64,000 nucleotides of DNA from Struthio camelus (GCF_040807025.1 NC_090943.1:137527950-137591949); one strand, 5' to 3'; counted from the first letter of the stretch, positions 48,124 to 63,900 are shown. Notes: generated by a model not told the origin, from the letters alone. Numbers and translations: made by a program.

Positions 48124-48960
48124 TTGCAGAATGATAATCAAAGATTGGTTATCAATGATTCACTACCAAAATGGAAGGAAAAACAGACTGGAGTTCTGTA
48201 TGGATCAATACTGAGATCACTACTAAAAGTAAACTTTTTACCACACTGGCTAACAGAAGGGAAAAATATATCTATTAGATTTGTAAACTTACAGCAAGTC
48301 AACAGGGGCTTAATGAAGTTTAAGAAAAAAGACTGGAATGCAAAGTGATCATGCAAATTACAAGAATGGGCTAAAAATTATAGTATGAAATTCAACATGG
48401 ACAAACACAAGATATTTATTGAGGTAGGAAGAATCAGCGTTTAGGATGAGGAACATCAAGCTAAAAAGCAGTAATGAAGAAAAGGATTTTGGGGGTAATC
48501 GTAGGTCACAGTTGAAGCACTGGTCTGCATTATGCTGCTGAGAAAAAAGGAAAACATCACACTGGGCTATATGGACACGTGCGCTCTATAAGATCTGTGA
48601 AGCAACTTTTCCTTCTCCTTAGAAAAGAGGAGATGCAATAACAAGCTTCACATTCCTAAAAGGCTGATGCAGTACAGAATAATATCCACAGTGGATAGCA
48701 CAGAAAACCACCACATAAACTGCATTAAGGAAAATTCAGCTTTGACAGTAGGAAAAATAGTTAAGGTAAAGACAACAATGTATTGGACCATGTTGTCTAT
48801 GAAAAATACAAAAACTTCCAGTTCTTATAATTAGACATTAAATATGTTTTAAAAATAGCCTGATCGACTTCTGTTAGGAATGACACACCTATAGTTGATC
48901 TTATCTCAGGTCAGAGGGTAGAATAGCTAGACCTTGAAGTTCCTTCCATCCTTACTTTCC
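48124..48960 (+). mobile_element. Old, degraded CR1-type element
   Basis: Several diverged CR1 landmarks occur in the right order on the plus strand. First, around 48151-48222, comes a region that translates as VINDS ... TGVLYGSILRS, corresponding to the VVNGS ... SGVPQGSILG part of CR1 RT. Next is AATGGGCTAAAAATTATAG then TATGAAATTCAACATGG (48365-48400), like the WAxxNLMKFN region. Then follow GAAAAGGATTTTGGGGGTAA (48479-48498), the EKDLGV region, and CATCACACTGGGCTATATGG. The tail CTAGACCTTGAAGTTCCTTC (48928-48947) resembles the CR1 3' end. Many frameshifts and substitutions make it much older than the other two elements. Confidence 0.65.
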
Positions 48961-51900
48961 TCTGAACTTGGACATAGAAAAAAGGGTAATTTCTCTGGAA
49001 GACTGACGTTAGGGGCTGCCACGGCTAATTTCCAAAAGCCTGAATGGATCCTAGGACATAACAGCAGCCTAGAGACCAAGAAGTGCTTCCATACAACCTG
49101 CGCCTCACCTCCTCTTCACAAATAGAAAAAACGCATTGTATTTTCAGTAGAAAATTAATAAACTATTAACTTATATTCCTTTTGTATCCTATCATTGTCA
49201 TCTGACGTGACTGATTAGTCTGCATCCTTGGCATACTCAGGCTGAGCAGACAATGCTTCAAGAAGTCCAAAGCAAGCGGTAAGGAGCCAAGACTTTTTAT
49301 TTCCTTATTTTTAAAGGGACTGGCAGCCTGAGAGAGAAATGGCTCCAGGTGCAGAGATTATTCAATCAAAATACTCAAATAGTCCATTTTAAAGTACAAA
49401 TAGGTTCTACATTAAAATAGAAATATTTAACGCAAAATTATGCTAATATTTTGCCTTGACTTTAAAACTAGCTTACTGAATTTTATTGTTTTTATACAAA
49501 ATTCTTGACTTACTTAAGTAAAGTCAAATTCATAGCTTGGTTTGGTTGGTGAGGAATTAGGAACTGCTATTCAGAAAGTGCAGAAAATAAAAATCATTTC
49601 CTAAGTTACACTGTCCTCAATATTATCATTCAGTAAGCGCCCTCTGTGCACTCCTTAAACAAAATAGTGACTTCTTTGAATTGATCTTAATGCTTCCTGC
49701 ATAGATTTAATAACAAAAAAACTTCCTAAAACAAGTTAAGTAAATAATTTATCCTAGAAGTATGCAAACAAATAACGTCTCAGTAATGTTCCTCTAGAGA
49801 AAAAGTTATGACTATACAATTCTGATTCCATATTGCACATACAGACTATGGTAGCCCTTCACAGCTTACTTTTCACCCTCATGCATTAAGTACACTAGTT
49901 CCATTGGTCAGTCTTGTTTTGAAAAGAAGGCAGGTGTCCCACTCATTTTAGACATCAAATAGCTAATGAGCCATTTGGTATTCCTAGTGAACAGGTCAGA
50001 ATAGGTCTTTTTGGATACACATAAGGTATAGAAAAGTAATCGTATGTGAAAAAGCATATTTTTTAAGAAAGGCGTCATTCTAACTCAAATATTGGAGCTT
50101 AAAAATTTAAAATAAAGATTCAAGTTTGAAAACTATCATAAAAAATGACAAAAATATATTTTGAATAAGCATATAGTTTATTTCTACTGTTTAAATAGGT
50201 ATTAAAATTAAGGGTCATATTTTTCTATTTTTTTCTAGTCCAGGTTACATAAATTCATAATTAGCATTATTAACAATAGTCCAGGATGTTAAAAATCAAT
50301 GTTATAGGGAATAACATCTCCAGTGCCAGAAATAAAATGTTAAAAGTCATTGAATTTACCAGACGACAGAGTTTCACGGAACTGCACTACACTATAATTA
50401 CTGTTCACATTCATATTAGCTAGTTTCATAGGTGAGATTTCTTCTGTAAATTAAAAAAAGATCTTTGAAGAACTAAGTTCTCTTTAGAGGTTTTAAATGG
50501 AGTATATTCTCATTGTTTACATATCTTCTTTTTTTTTAAGTTAGTGCACTTTTATTCATTAACTCTATTTTCACCTTAAAATAGGCTAACTTTAGTACAC
50601 GTGGACATAATCCTTCTCTACCCAACAATCAACAGCAAATTAAATCCTGTGGTTTTTTTTTTAAATTCACATAAATTGCCCTGGAGACACAAGTAGTATT
50701 TTTTGGATAAGTAGGATGACAGGGATTTAACCAGATACTTGATCAGCTAATGAAAACTCAGCATGAAGAAGAATAAAAAGAGAAAAAAAAATTCAGAATC
50801 ATATGTGCTTAGTATTGACTTCACAATTTACGTCTAAGTACATGACAGATCACAGGGGAGTAACATCTCTGTGAGCATCTCTATCTTAACACGGTTCTGT
50901 TTCAAGAAATTCTGCTACATCTTAGAATACCTTTCCTAAATAAACTCCAGAAGGTAAATACGTTGGACAATATAGCAACTGGGGGGTGAATGAGTGTAAG
51001 AACATCAAAGGTTCCCTGAGGGAGCCTTACTACAAGAGAAGCTTTGAACCCAGGTTAAAATGTCACAGGGTGCTACCTGAGCACTGCATTTATCAATTTA
51101 ATTCCTTTAGAATCAACAAATAAACTCTGTGACAAAGAAAATTCAAACAGCATTTATTTCTTAAAGATATCTTTGAAGCTATCTCCACTAATGTATACTA
51201 CCACTTTAGACACATATTTTAAAACATTTTAAAAAATTTCTTAGCAAAGTAATGAAAAGATGTAATCACACTGAATCACAAAAATAGATCTCAAACAATT
51301 ACCATAGAATGGTAGAATGGCAGTAAAAATATGTTATGTATTCTTACAAATTATTTGGAAATAAATACCAACTTTCTACTTAAACAGTTTCCCTTAGCAA
51401 GATGAAAAGCAACAGACTTTCAATGGATGACAATTTTCTACAACAAAGTAAAATATTTTACAGAAACTCAATGACAAATTCACACTGTTAAAGACTATGC
51501 CCAGATTTATAGGCCAACTTTTTAAAGCAGAAACCTAAATTTGGGTTTGTGAAGTATTGGCAGCTAAAGCTCGGTTTGCATTCAAATCTAGACTTCTTTA
51601 AACAAAAAGATTTATTTGCTACCCGTTCTTTACAGAGTAAGCCATAAGTTATGTGTTTCTAAAATTTCCCCTAGCAAAAATCATTCCACTTAATGAGGTA
51701 TCTAAATTTTGTTTTTCAATTCGTTAGATCTTGGTATGATTCTATTTCACGAAAAATGCTAAGTCTCAAACCCTCCCCCTTCGTATAGTGGGAGGATGGG
51801 CAGACAGCCCCAGTTATTGTTTTTTTTTCCACTTTGCTTGACATTGTCTGAACTCCAGTAGATAAGAATACTGGCTTCTAGTGTACAATGACAGAGGGTG

Positions 51901-54900
51901 AGGAAAGGGAAGGTTGGCTTGCTCATGCTTCCCATAACGAGAAGAGCCAGAGGGAAAAAAAAAAAAACAACTTTGATGTGGCCTGTGAGCATATAATTGT
52001 AAATTAGCAAAAATTATTTTTCAGAAGCTGGATGCATTCGAATAAATATAACAGGAGAACATATTAGAGTTCAGCATGCTGTCAGCCACACAGATCTAAA
52101 TTGGTTGTTCTTAAGAGTTCATGGCCCAAATTTTGAAGAACAACTATTTAGAAAGGGTCCCAACTGGACTTGCTCTAGCGAAATTCCTAGTGAGAATTTT
52201 AATCCCCTAAAAACATCAAACAAAACCTCTCCAAACCCTTGGGCTTTTTTCTCTCCAAGACTACTCCCAAGAACTAGTATACACAATCATAAAGACAAAA
52301 AAAATCCTGGTAATACTCCAACTTTTAATAACTTAGTGCTATACTTCAACATGTTGACCAGCAGCATCAGCTGCTGATTTTTCCACTTATTTCCGGAATT
52401 TCATTTATTTTATACCAGTGTGAGGACACATACTGCATCTTTAAAGGAATCAAGGAAATTCAGCATCTCAGATGATGAGATGTAAGAGATTAAAATAAAA
52501 TAATGAAATAATAGTTCTTAAAGGGAATAGCTTATTTCTCTCAAATCGCAGGATTTGGGGTACCGTGGTGGCCTGGAGTAGAGCAGAGATGGATAGTTCT
52601 ATTCTGTAGTGTGTCATACTCAAATGCACCTTCCCTGGAGGAGCTGTGCCTATGATCAAGGGCAATGTAGAACATTTGGTAACGGACTTCAAAAATAGCG
52701 TGCAGATGAAATACCAGAAATCCACAGCATTTATTTTCCCATAGGTATTAATAATAGAGAATTTTTTTGAAAATTTATTTTAAATAGTAGAAATTGCATA
52801 GGAATACAAACAGGTATATATTTTGGCCAAATACCATGTAACCTAACAAGTTAAAGTCAAGGCTCTTCACAGCAGTCTTTCAGCCTAGTTTCAATAAATA
52901 CTATACTCTAACACATACACTGTTATGAATATGAGCCTTTAAATCAGAATCCCATGTTCAAATGCTGCCTTCCTGAACACTGACAAGCTTTATTGTTTGG
53001 TATGATTTTCTGCTAAAAAAGCTTTTTGTTCCAAGGCTATTTCGGAAGGAGATCACTGAATTTTAATCCAAAGAGTTTATGAACAATGTATGTATATTCT
53101 TGTTTGTGAAATACCTAGCAACAATGCTGTATAGGAATTCCAACCAGACTGTCTGTGTAAAAGATAAGCAGATTTAGCTAAACATGCCTTTATCCAGGAT
53201 TGCAATGCATAAAAAGAATCCTGAAAGCCTTCCAGCTTCAGAAATTAGTTGTTTATTTTGGAGCACATACATCAACAATAGCAAAATACACTGCAAAGGT
53301 ACTAATGGCTCATCTACCTTACAAAATTATAGAAAAATGTTTTGCATTTAAAACTGAGAAGGAATAAAATAAAAGGAAGTGAAAATGAACTGTCATATGT
53401 AGATCCACAGGATAAGTGAACAAAATAATCTAACTTAACAACTAATTTATAGAGCCTTAAATTTGATCACCGCAATTCTGGGATGTTGTTCTGAATGTTC
53501 TACTTTCTCATGTCTGAGGAATTAAACCATCTCTGCACTTATGACAGGAAAATTCTGTCAATACCATTCCACTTCTCATATGTCCTAAGCCTATCATCTT
53601 AACTTCTTAATGTGACTTTATTTAGTTCATAAAGGTATTAACATCACTGTAAAGTATGTTGCATTTTAAGATGATGCCTCATCCACTAAGCAGGAAAAAG
53701 GATGAAGAAAATTATACCTGGTTGGCTTACGGTTATATAGTTGGCAATGGGCTGATGACCTCCCCTAGCACAAGGCTGGCTGTTAGCTCAGAACATTACA
53801 CACCATAGAGCAGAGATGAAAGCTGAACACTGAAATTAGAACAAGCATTTTCTTTCCAGGTAAGAGATAGTCTTTTGCTAGATGAGTCTGTTTGGGTGCA
53901 TGTTCCAGTATGTGTTAATGACCCTTTGGCTGATGCTTTCCTATGCCAAGTCGTTTCCTAATCAAATCTATGTGGGTGGACTAATTTACTCTTTTCTGCA
54001 GTTCTGTTCATGCTGCTTGTTAGAAATAAGCAGATATATTTCTGATTTTGTTTAAATATACACCCATTCTGTCCTATGCTTTTGAAAACTATTTTCTATT
54101 CAATACCTGTAACTCATTTCTCCAGGACAAAATTATGAATCTGTAGAAAAGTTCAATCATGACAAGGAGTACTGCTTGTATTTCCAGCACATTTTAGCTT
54201 GAAGGTTTTCATAGGCACAGACTTTTCTACATCTCTGTTCTTTTCCTGTTGTTCTTTCAGTAACTGATTATTATAGTAATACTGTGTCTAAAGGCAGCAA
54301 TAGATGCATATAAAATCATGCTAACTGTTGTAGTAAACTGCAATTGTGCTTTCAGAGGAAGTGTTTCTCTGTTTAGGATGATTTGCATTTTCCTTTCTTT
54401 GATAGAATCTTCAAAATCCATACTACTAACTCACCCATGCCATGCATCTGACTGTAGTGAGCTCCCAATGTAAGTGCATTTCTAATCCCAGCAGAATGCT
54501 AGAAACTTGCTTTTCCCAGCTTAGATTGTATGTAATTATTTCTTCTTAGAAATTTGAACTGCAGCTTATGGGAAGGCAGTTTTCTGCAACAAACCTCTAG
54601 CTACACTGCTGTAGTGACTTTTGGGAATTTCTTATATTTTTATCTTTTTGTTCTTGTTTGTTATATGCAATCACAGCTGTTCCTCAGCTCTCAGATACCT
54701 ACTTTCACTCCAAATACCTCCAGTTTTTTGGATATATGTCTATCCTAGGATAGCACAGACGTGAACTTCTAGGAGAATTTCTGTGATCTGTTAATTATAT
54801 TTCTTTTTTTTTTGTGGTGGTATCATATAAGTTCATTTAATACAAGAGTTTTGGTATTCTTGTCCAATTGCTCTACATCTGACTTTTCTGACAAAAAGTA

Positions 54901-57900
54901 TATGAGCATTGTAAATACTGATCTTTTGCAGTTTCTCAGCATCTCTAGAGTTTGCCCTGGAAATGCAGAAAGATATGCAAACCATTCACCAAACACAGCA
55001 AAGATCTTGCATTTGTTGTTGTATTTCTTGCTGCAAAGCACTCTAGATAAAAACAATTAGCTATGTACATGTTAGTTCCCTTCTTGTAGCATTTTTTCAA
55101 ATGTTTTGCAGTTATTTATGGACACTTTTTTCCTTGGTAGTTTCCACTCTGGAATATGTGTTGAGTGCTTCAGTGTGACCAATGTTTTGTGAGAGATTTC
55201 TTGAGGAGAAAGCTTCTGGTTGTACTTTTTGTAAGGATGCTGCCTTAAACCCTATCCTCCAGGAGTTAAATTGTATTTATGCCACATAGTTCACTATGTG
55301 TATCTAGTATCTAGCAGCGAACAGTATCTTTCCCAGATGAACCTACTATTTTGCTGGTGCCCTTATTACATGAATCATGTCCCAGGTTTGCATGGGAGAG
55401 GTTTTGCACATTCATTTCAGAAAACTATCTTTAGCTACACTGCCTTCACTGCCAAAAGTTTCATCTTCTGCATGTATTCAGTTTGTATTTTATCTTGTCC
55501 TCTTGGTTTCATAGCTTTGCATTATACAGCTTAAGTTAGTTCTTTGGTTGCAGTTTTCTTTTTCAAATTAATATTATGCTAAAGCAGTCTCTGTAGCTTA
55601 GCAAATTCACTCGCAGTCTAGGATTCTATTTCTTGCTTCCATTTTCTTCTTGCCTTTGACTTTGGGGTTAGTCTACAATTTGAAAAGCACATTATTTTAT
55701 ATTACAATAATATACACCTGAAAAAATCTCATACTCTGAATCATTGCTCACTTCCTTTATATGATTTTTGGGTTTTGTCTTTACAGGCTGTGCCATACTT
55801 ACTATTCTTGCAACAATTGTGATAAAGGATGAGAAAATATCCCATACGCTATGCATTTCTCATCATGTTATCTTTCTTTACGGTTAGTTTCTCTCTACTT
55901 CTTGCTTGTGTGCTTGCTTTTATACACATTTTGGTTATATTTCTCCTTTTACTTTCACTTACTCTTTGGGTTGTTTGATAAACTTTAGCAGTTTTACTAT
56001 CTCGGCTTTTAGAGATGAGCTTGTTTGCTAGTTTTGTGCCCACCTGCGGTCCTAAGTGAACACAGGCTTCACTCAAGCTCTTTCATCTTTCTTGTCTGTT
56101 ACCTAGTCTAACCCAATTAACTCATCTTTAATAATCATATACATCAGGCATTTCACAGTCTTTGGCTAAAGCTACTGAAAAGATACATGCCTATCACTAC
56201 AATTAGGGAGTGACAGGTTGGATCCCTATTAAGATAGCAAGTGAATCCATTACTAACTTAACTAATCCTTACTGAAACATAAGGCAACTTTTGTCCATCA
56301 CGGTTAATGATGTGACTGATTTTGCTTTCTTTTTATTCCAATGTCATAGCTATTCCACCGTAGTATAAAGGATGTTCGTGCACTGACCACATTTGTTTCC
56401 TATTAACCTGATGTTTTTCCACTATATATACATTATTTATTTGTTTGTTTGTTTTGCAACATTCTTCAGTTGGATTGTATGGACTTGGAGAAGCTGATGC
56501 ACCTCTGACTTCTGAAAGCTTAAAAAAGAGAAATGCAAAGCTGTGCAATATTTAGGCTCAATTTTGGCTCACTAACTCTCTCATTAAACAAGATCCTGAA
56601 AAGAGAGCTCTTCAAATTTCATAGACAAAAGTGACGCACTCTTTGGGAAACTATTCATTACAATACATTTGATACCTAAGAATCCAAAGGTGTAAAAACA
56701 AAACAAAACACCTCCCTAAACATACACGTACACATCACGTATATAAAGAAAACCTGAACCTAACGCATTATTGTTCACACTAAACTCTTAGTTCTGGGGT
56801 CCTTGCTGGTCCCAGAGATATATAACCAATTCTATTGCAGTTGCATGACATTGAGGCATGTTAGAATCTGCAGACATCTAACAAAGTAAACTTCTGTATT
56901 TGTTTCCTTTCAAGTTTCCAAACAAAAAGCACTTCTATTGTTATTTGATACCAGTTATCAGACCAGCCTCAGTTGTGGATGTTTTGCAATGGACTACTAG
57001 CCCTGTCAGCCTTATAGATAGAGCCAGTGTAAGAATTCTCAGCTCATTCTTCTAAATATGCAATCCTGTCCCAAAAAGCAGAATCTTTTACAGACAAAAT
57101 CTACCCCTTCTGTGTACTCTCTGTCATTCTTGAAAAAGTCAACTGGCAAAGAAAGGGCAGTTCTTACCGTGCAACCATTTGCCCTGCAAAACCAGCGTAG
57201 ACGAGAATGAGCAAGTTAAGGGAGTTATTCATACATTTGTGTTATTACCAAGAAAGTAACATCCCAATCATATCCACAAAGGCACGATACCCAAACAAGC
57301 CACAGGCAGAGAGGGTTTGTACCAAACAGTACCTTCATACCGGTAGTATGAAGGTACTAGACGAAAAGGTGAAACAGAACGGTGTCTGTCCTTTACTAAG
57401 ATCTGAGAGGCCAAAAGGATAATTCCTTCTGACTAGAGGGTTGTATGGCACTTCTTTTGGTCCACTGGTTGTTACTACAGGCTACTTAAAAGCGAATGTA
57501 GTTGGGATGCTTAAATGGAAATAGTTTGATTGATATACCTCATATAATAAAAATGGAGTGTTTCAGATGCGCAATATTAATTCTCTTCATATTACTCAGA
57601 TTCCTGAATAGCTAATGAAAAGTATAAAGCAGATGATACCTGCCTCAGTAACCAGTAAAATGCCACGCATATACTAAATAAAACATGCAAAACTTTTATT
57701 GACTAGCAAGCTCAGCATGTTGGAATAATAAGGAAGTTCAGAATTTCCTCTCTCATCTGGAGTGTCTTTGCAGAAATATCAGCTGGTAACTACATCAGAC
57801 TGTGCTATGTATAGCTTTGTTGATTTAAACAGATCTTTAGAAAGCACACACCCAGTGTTTTGTTTCAGATGAGTAACCCTTCTAGACCAAATGCCTAGTA

Positions 57901-60900
57901 AACCTGAAATTTTGTTTCTGGAGAATGAGAGAGAACATTACTTTTCAAAGTTTAAGTCATTAAAGCGAATACTTGTTTAATTTCAGCATTATCCATTTGA
58001 GCTAATTAGCAGAATTCATTTCCAGTTATGAAAACTTTCCTCAAGACTTCCAAAGAACCTGCTTTGTTGGACGTCTTCTGCATTTTGTCTTTGTCACCAG
58101 CTGCTTCACAACACAGAGCAGTTCTGAAAGCTCTGAAGGAAAGGAGGAAGGCGTTATTTCATTCCAGTCCCTATAATCAATGTAATTCATATGCTTCTGA
58201 TTTATGTTTTCAAAAAATACTTCTTGTGAGGGTTTCATTAATTTTAAGTAATTTTTAATCTGCTGTTTTCACTTATTGTTCTGTCATTTGGTATTGTTTT
58301 TAAGTGGAAAGTAAATGGAAATATTAAATAAACAATTAAGTGCTGTTCTTCAAATATTCCAAGTCATTTTAATGTTTCAGTTATTTGCATTACAGTAGTA
58401 GCTTCAGATCAGATCTGCAACAGGGCATAATGATGTTTCTATACCAAATAGCATCCAGTAGAAGCAAAAAAAAAAGGATAAATTAAGTATTATTGTTCCC
58501 TTTTTAATGAGATGGGCTAAACTTAGAGATTGGATGATTCACTTCATGGTATTGGAAAGTCTGTGGCAGAGGTCCAATTAAAACTTGGTCTGGTGAAGAA
58601 AACGATGCAGTCAAGTGATAGCAAGTATTCGTATAAGAAACCTCACTAAAATACATGTGCAAATGTTGGCTGGTCTGGATCATAGTAAGCGACTCACCCA
58701 CACAACTTACTTTCTTCCTACACAGATTTAGCTCAGCTGTGGCTAGGAGAGGGGGGACCAACGGATGAGAAAAATCAACACTCATTTCTGCATAAATAAA
58801 TGCAAGAGTTCCAATAAGTTAACATTGATAAAAGGACAGAGTTCAGCTAGTAATGCAAGAACACTTTGCTAAGAAAATTCTTAAAAATGTTGAGCATAAA
58901 ACTGCATTTTGGACTGCATCCTGCAAGATGACTGCCAGTCATGAAGGAGTGTTTAACATTCCTGCTACTGCTTAGTATTTCTGCAGATCTGCAGATTTTT
59001 TTGAAGTTACAGCAAGCTTCAAGGAAAGAAGTCACAGATCTACAGATAACAGAATGATTTCTGAAAACCATTAGCATGACTCCTCCTTTAGCAATAAATA
59101 CTGTGTGTATGATGCAGGGTTTACTTTCCCAGAAGTGCTTATGGGACTTAAGATTGCACAAAAGGGCTGTGAAATGTGTTTCCCTCAGTTCTGGCTCTTT
59201 GGTTCCTGAAGCCTCAGGTCACATTCAACTCATAGTTCCTATCAAGTTTTTCCCAAAGGACCTTTGGGCTCCTGCAGTAGCCAAACTTCCCTGGAACAGG
59301 AAACTCTATTTACACTGATGTCTTAAAGCCTGGTGCTCATCCGTAAAAGGGAAAAATAATACCTTCAGGAATTGTGCTTTTCTTAACCTTTAACAGCCCA
59401 CAAGTCTAGACTAAAATGCATGTTTTTTAAAAGTGAATTTTCACAAAACCAAAAGAAACCATTTTAAAATAATAAATAAAATAAAATAAATTACTCTCCT
59501 GAAATGCTTGCAGCATGACAGGAATATGGAACAGAAACATATAACATTAACTTGTCAGTTTTCACTGTCCCAGAGGAAAGAAAGGCCATCTATAAACAAA
59601 TGGAATGAATCTAAAGTGCTTTACTAAAAGAATGAAATGTTAATATCTTGAAGCATTTCTGCTACAGGCAAATGGTTTTTTTTGGTTTTGAATTGTGATC
59701 TGGTAAATTTTGGTTTCAACTATCCACTCACAGGGAACAATCAAAGCCGTCCTTGGGGAAGAGCCCTTCCAAATGATTCCATCAGGAATTGAATATAACC
59801 CTCGCAGTGGCAATGCGACACCTAAGCATAAAGATCCTGTAAGATCTGCACTGCTTATGAGGCATTACAGCAGGCTACAGGAACCCTGAATTAGAAGTAG
59901 CTCTTTTCTTCCCTTGTTTGTATGACATGTTTCCGTTCCTCACCTCTCTTTACAGACTGCTCTTTCATGACGAACATACGTAACTTCCATTGCTCAAACA
60001 CCTTTTGACAGTCAAAAAAAAAAAAGCCAAAATCACCAGACTGCCACTTTGCAGACAGGAGAATAATCAATTAAAAAGTCACAATCAGGATTTTTATTCA
60101 GAAAAAAATGAAAGTCCCATTGTAACTTCATCTAAGTCTTAAGATGCTTTTTAATTTAAAAACGAGTATGTCTTCCTGAAGATAATAGTTTTGATTTGCA
60201 TTTTGATTACTTTGGCGCCAAGACTGATCCTCACTGCATTACTATAGGAGTTTATAATCAGATTCTTAGTCTTTCCTTCCCAGTAGTACCTTTTGTTTGT
60301 TGCTTTCTTTTTTGTCACATCTACAGTGAGTGACATGGTCAGTTCTGCAGCAACAATTTTCTCAAGTTTCTGTAAAATGTTTAGCATTTTACAAAACACA
60401 TAACATCTGTCCTACACAGGACAGGTGTTCTGAAGGCTGCTTTAAGACACTGAGAAAAATCCTTCTGAAAAGCAGACCAGACTGCATGAATGCTACTCAA
60501 AATATGCCAGACAACTCAGTGTGGCAGGCATCTGAGTTTCAGTATAAAAAGCCTAAACTACAAAGTTTATACTCAAATTTAGACTTTGTTTTAAGAATGT
60601 ACTAATGTTTTCAGTAGAAGTTCCTTAATCAGTATTATTCTCTTTCCAAATGTATTGCATCAAATGGGATATCTATTCAGTACAGTAAGATACTTCACAT
60701 TTCAGAAAAAATATGAATAAGAATCCAGAACAACTGTCCATATATTAATGCATGAAGAGATTTTAGGAGCGACTATAACTCCATTTAATTCTAGTGAATT
60801 AACAGGTATCAATGATGTAATCTGACCATAAAGTCAGATTGCAGCTTTTCAGTCTAGCTGCAAATAACAAAACCAGAGACAGAGGTGCTGTTACAGTAGC

Positions 60901-63900
60901 ATATCCTCAGTGCTGAGATTATTTTTGCCTGAGGTCCACAATTACTATTTCTGCTATAAAACTGGAACTTGAAACATGCAATCACCTTACCTGCTAATAA
61001 TGGCAAACAGAAAAATCTATCTGCATAATCTTCTCCAAGTTGTATTTTAAAGCAACATCTTTAATTCTCTGTCTAGCATTCCTAGAATAGATAAGCCTAC
61101 TTAATCTGATTCTAAATGATGGACGATGCTTGGCTTCAGACTAGGAGTCTGAATACATCACAGTTATATTCCAGGACATTAAAGAAAGTGGAACAACACA
61201 GGGATTTTCCATAACTTTCTTTTTCTAATCACAAGGACTTGAAGATGTAATGAATATCAAGGGTCTCTTATCTGTCATCTAGGAAATGAGTAAGGTCCCT
61301 AAAAATAATTGGGAGTATCCCAAGGTGAATAAGTGCATGTCTGTGAAAAAAATGATATAGCATCTCCGTACAATACGTTATTGGCTTCTTTATCTTGGCA
61401 TTTGTCCATCTCTGTCTCGTTCTTATGTTGAATTCTCTTATCTGTCTCAGCCTCATCATCACCTCAATTCTACAAGTTCTTCAAAGAGTCTGGTTAAATT
61501 TTTCATTACTTCCTATTACTACATTGTTATTTATAGCTGAAATTTAAGCAGAGATAAATATGCTATTAATAGCAGAAGCTTTATTAAAATGTTATTCTCC
61601 TTCCAGATTTTTAAGCATCCATAAGTTTTGCATGACATAAGAGACTATGTAAATGTTACTTTTTCATCTAGATCTTTAGAAAAAGATAAATAAAAAACAG
61701 AAATTTGTTTTATGTTCGGACTTGTGACTGTCTTATTTTCTTGATTTTTAAAGATAAAATCTATAACACCAATTATATGATACCTATTACCCAGATAAAG
61801 GCTTTTGGGTTCACTTGCAGCCTACACAACAAACCTGAAAATATATCTAGTTTGGTAAACGTATAAATAATGTTATGAATTTAAAGTTACAATTGAGCCT
61901 GTTTACTAGGCTCCAGTCTTCCAAAACATTCAAAATATTTAACTGACTCAATTTTAATGTGAACATCTGTAGTTTACTTCCATTAAAGCTATTACTCTAC
62001 TTCAAATGTTAAATGCTTATGGACACTAATTCGAAATACTAACTTATAATGACAATTAAAAAAAAACAACTAACGGTGTACAGGATCTGACAAGATTTAA
62101 ACAGATGGAAAGTGACAATGGCTAGAAGAATAAAATGACTCTCTGATATAACACTTACTCCTCTTTTCAGAATTTTTTTCCACAGAAATGTAACAAAATA
62201 TGTAGGATATTCTCTTTCGGATGTAAATAAGAAAACAGGATGTCCTTAGAAACTTCAGCTCTAAAGTTCCTTTTCTTTCCTTTCTCATCTCCTCCCCAGT
62301 TCAAATTCTGAAAATATCTGAGGGACAGGAGACATGCAGATCATACTCAGGTGTAAATGTGTTATCTAGACTCATCTCTGTATTAATCTGAATGAAAACT
62401 CTATATTAAAATGCCCAATTAAAACATGTACTTTTAAACTTGATCTAAATGATATAGCTCTTATCTGCTTCCGACTGAGGTATTAATTCCTTTATGTCAT
62501 AGTCTGAAACATGTATTTTCCCCATACAAATATGCAGTGATCTTCTGACTTTCTGCAACTGCTTCTTACATATTCTCAGTCACAAAACAAAGAGTATCTG
62601 AAAAAATTACTTAAGAAAATGGCAATTACTGCAAAACGTAGACAGCTCTTCATCAACTGGTAATCTCTACATAGCAATAGCTTAAGTTCTTATAAGTTTA
62701 TAGAACTACACAGACAGAATCTAGCCTTAACAATTCAGAACTTATGCTTAACAATTACAGTTTGATGGCTATTTTTAAATTAACAGGCATTCAGAGAGAA
62801 TAACATAAATTTGTTTTCATTTAGCACCTGGCTAAAGAACATACTTGCCATGCATCCAGACTACGGATCTAAAGGCTTGGGGTCATATTTAGAAAAGATC
62901 AGGATGAGGGAGATAGGCTCATGTATATCCCATACCTTCAAATATCCTACATTACTTATTCACCTTTAATATTAATAATTCTCAGCAGGCTGAACTTCAG
63001 CCATACACCCCCATGCACTCCATCTACCCTTGCTTTAATGTTATTTGACCAACATTAGACAGATAAAACAGTTCTAATTTTCTTTACAAAAATACCTCAA
63101 TTTTGTCTTTTGCACGGGCACAAGAGAGTTGTACCCAGATGTATCACATTTAGCTGAATCCCTGGAGATGCCTAAGATTTTAAGCTGGCCCTTTACTCAC
63201 CCCCGGGGAGTTATGCAAAAAGCTCCAAGGCTTTAATAAATAAATAAAAATTCCAAAACTTGTGGCAAAAAAATCTATTAAAAATTTCTAGCTGAAGTTT
63301 TGTATATTTTTGTGTATTGTTGTATTATTTCAAATAATTTCAATTAATAAATGTTCTAGGGCTTTGTAAAGCCATACCGTACAAAGTCAACACTGCTGGC
63401 CCCAAAAGCTTATCATCTAAGTTCCCCTCCATGACTAATTTTGCAATATATTTACATGCACAAAGAAGAAAGGCATATAAGCAACATTTGTTTATTAGGA
63501 TGTTCATGAGAAATGAGTAAATATTGAAGTTAAAGTCTAAGTGCTATGTTGGCTTATTTTTATATTTACCATTATTGCATTTAGGTGATCAAGTATTAAA
63601 TTAGCAAACAAATCTCTTTATGGCAACATTATGACATTGCGATTAGAGAATCATTACTTTCTGATGTAGACAACATTAGAGACTATGAGCCTTTCGCAAG
63701 AAGCTTTTTTAAGGAGGAACTTTTCAGAGGAAAGGGTGGAGGTATGGAAGGGGTTTGTTTAAAGCTAGTGGCCACATTTATATATAATATGACACTACTG
63801 ATTTCAAATTTTCACTAGAGATAAATTTGGAGTAAGGATCTTATAGCAGTTCAAGTATTCCATCCTCCTACATAGAGAATTGTTTTATTGGAGTCTTTCA

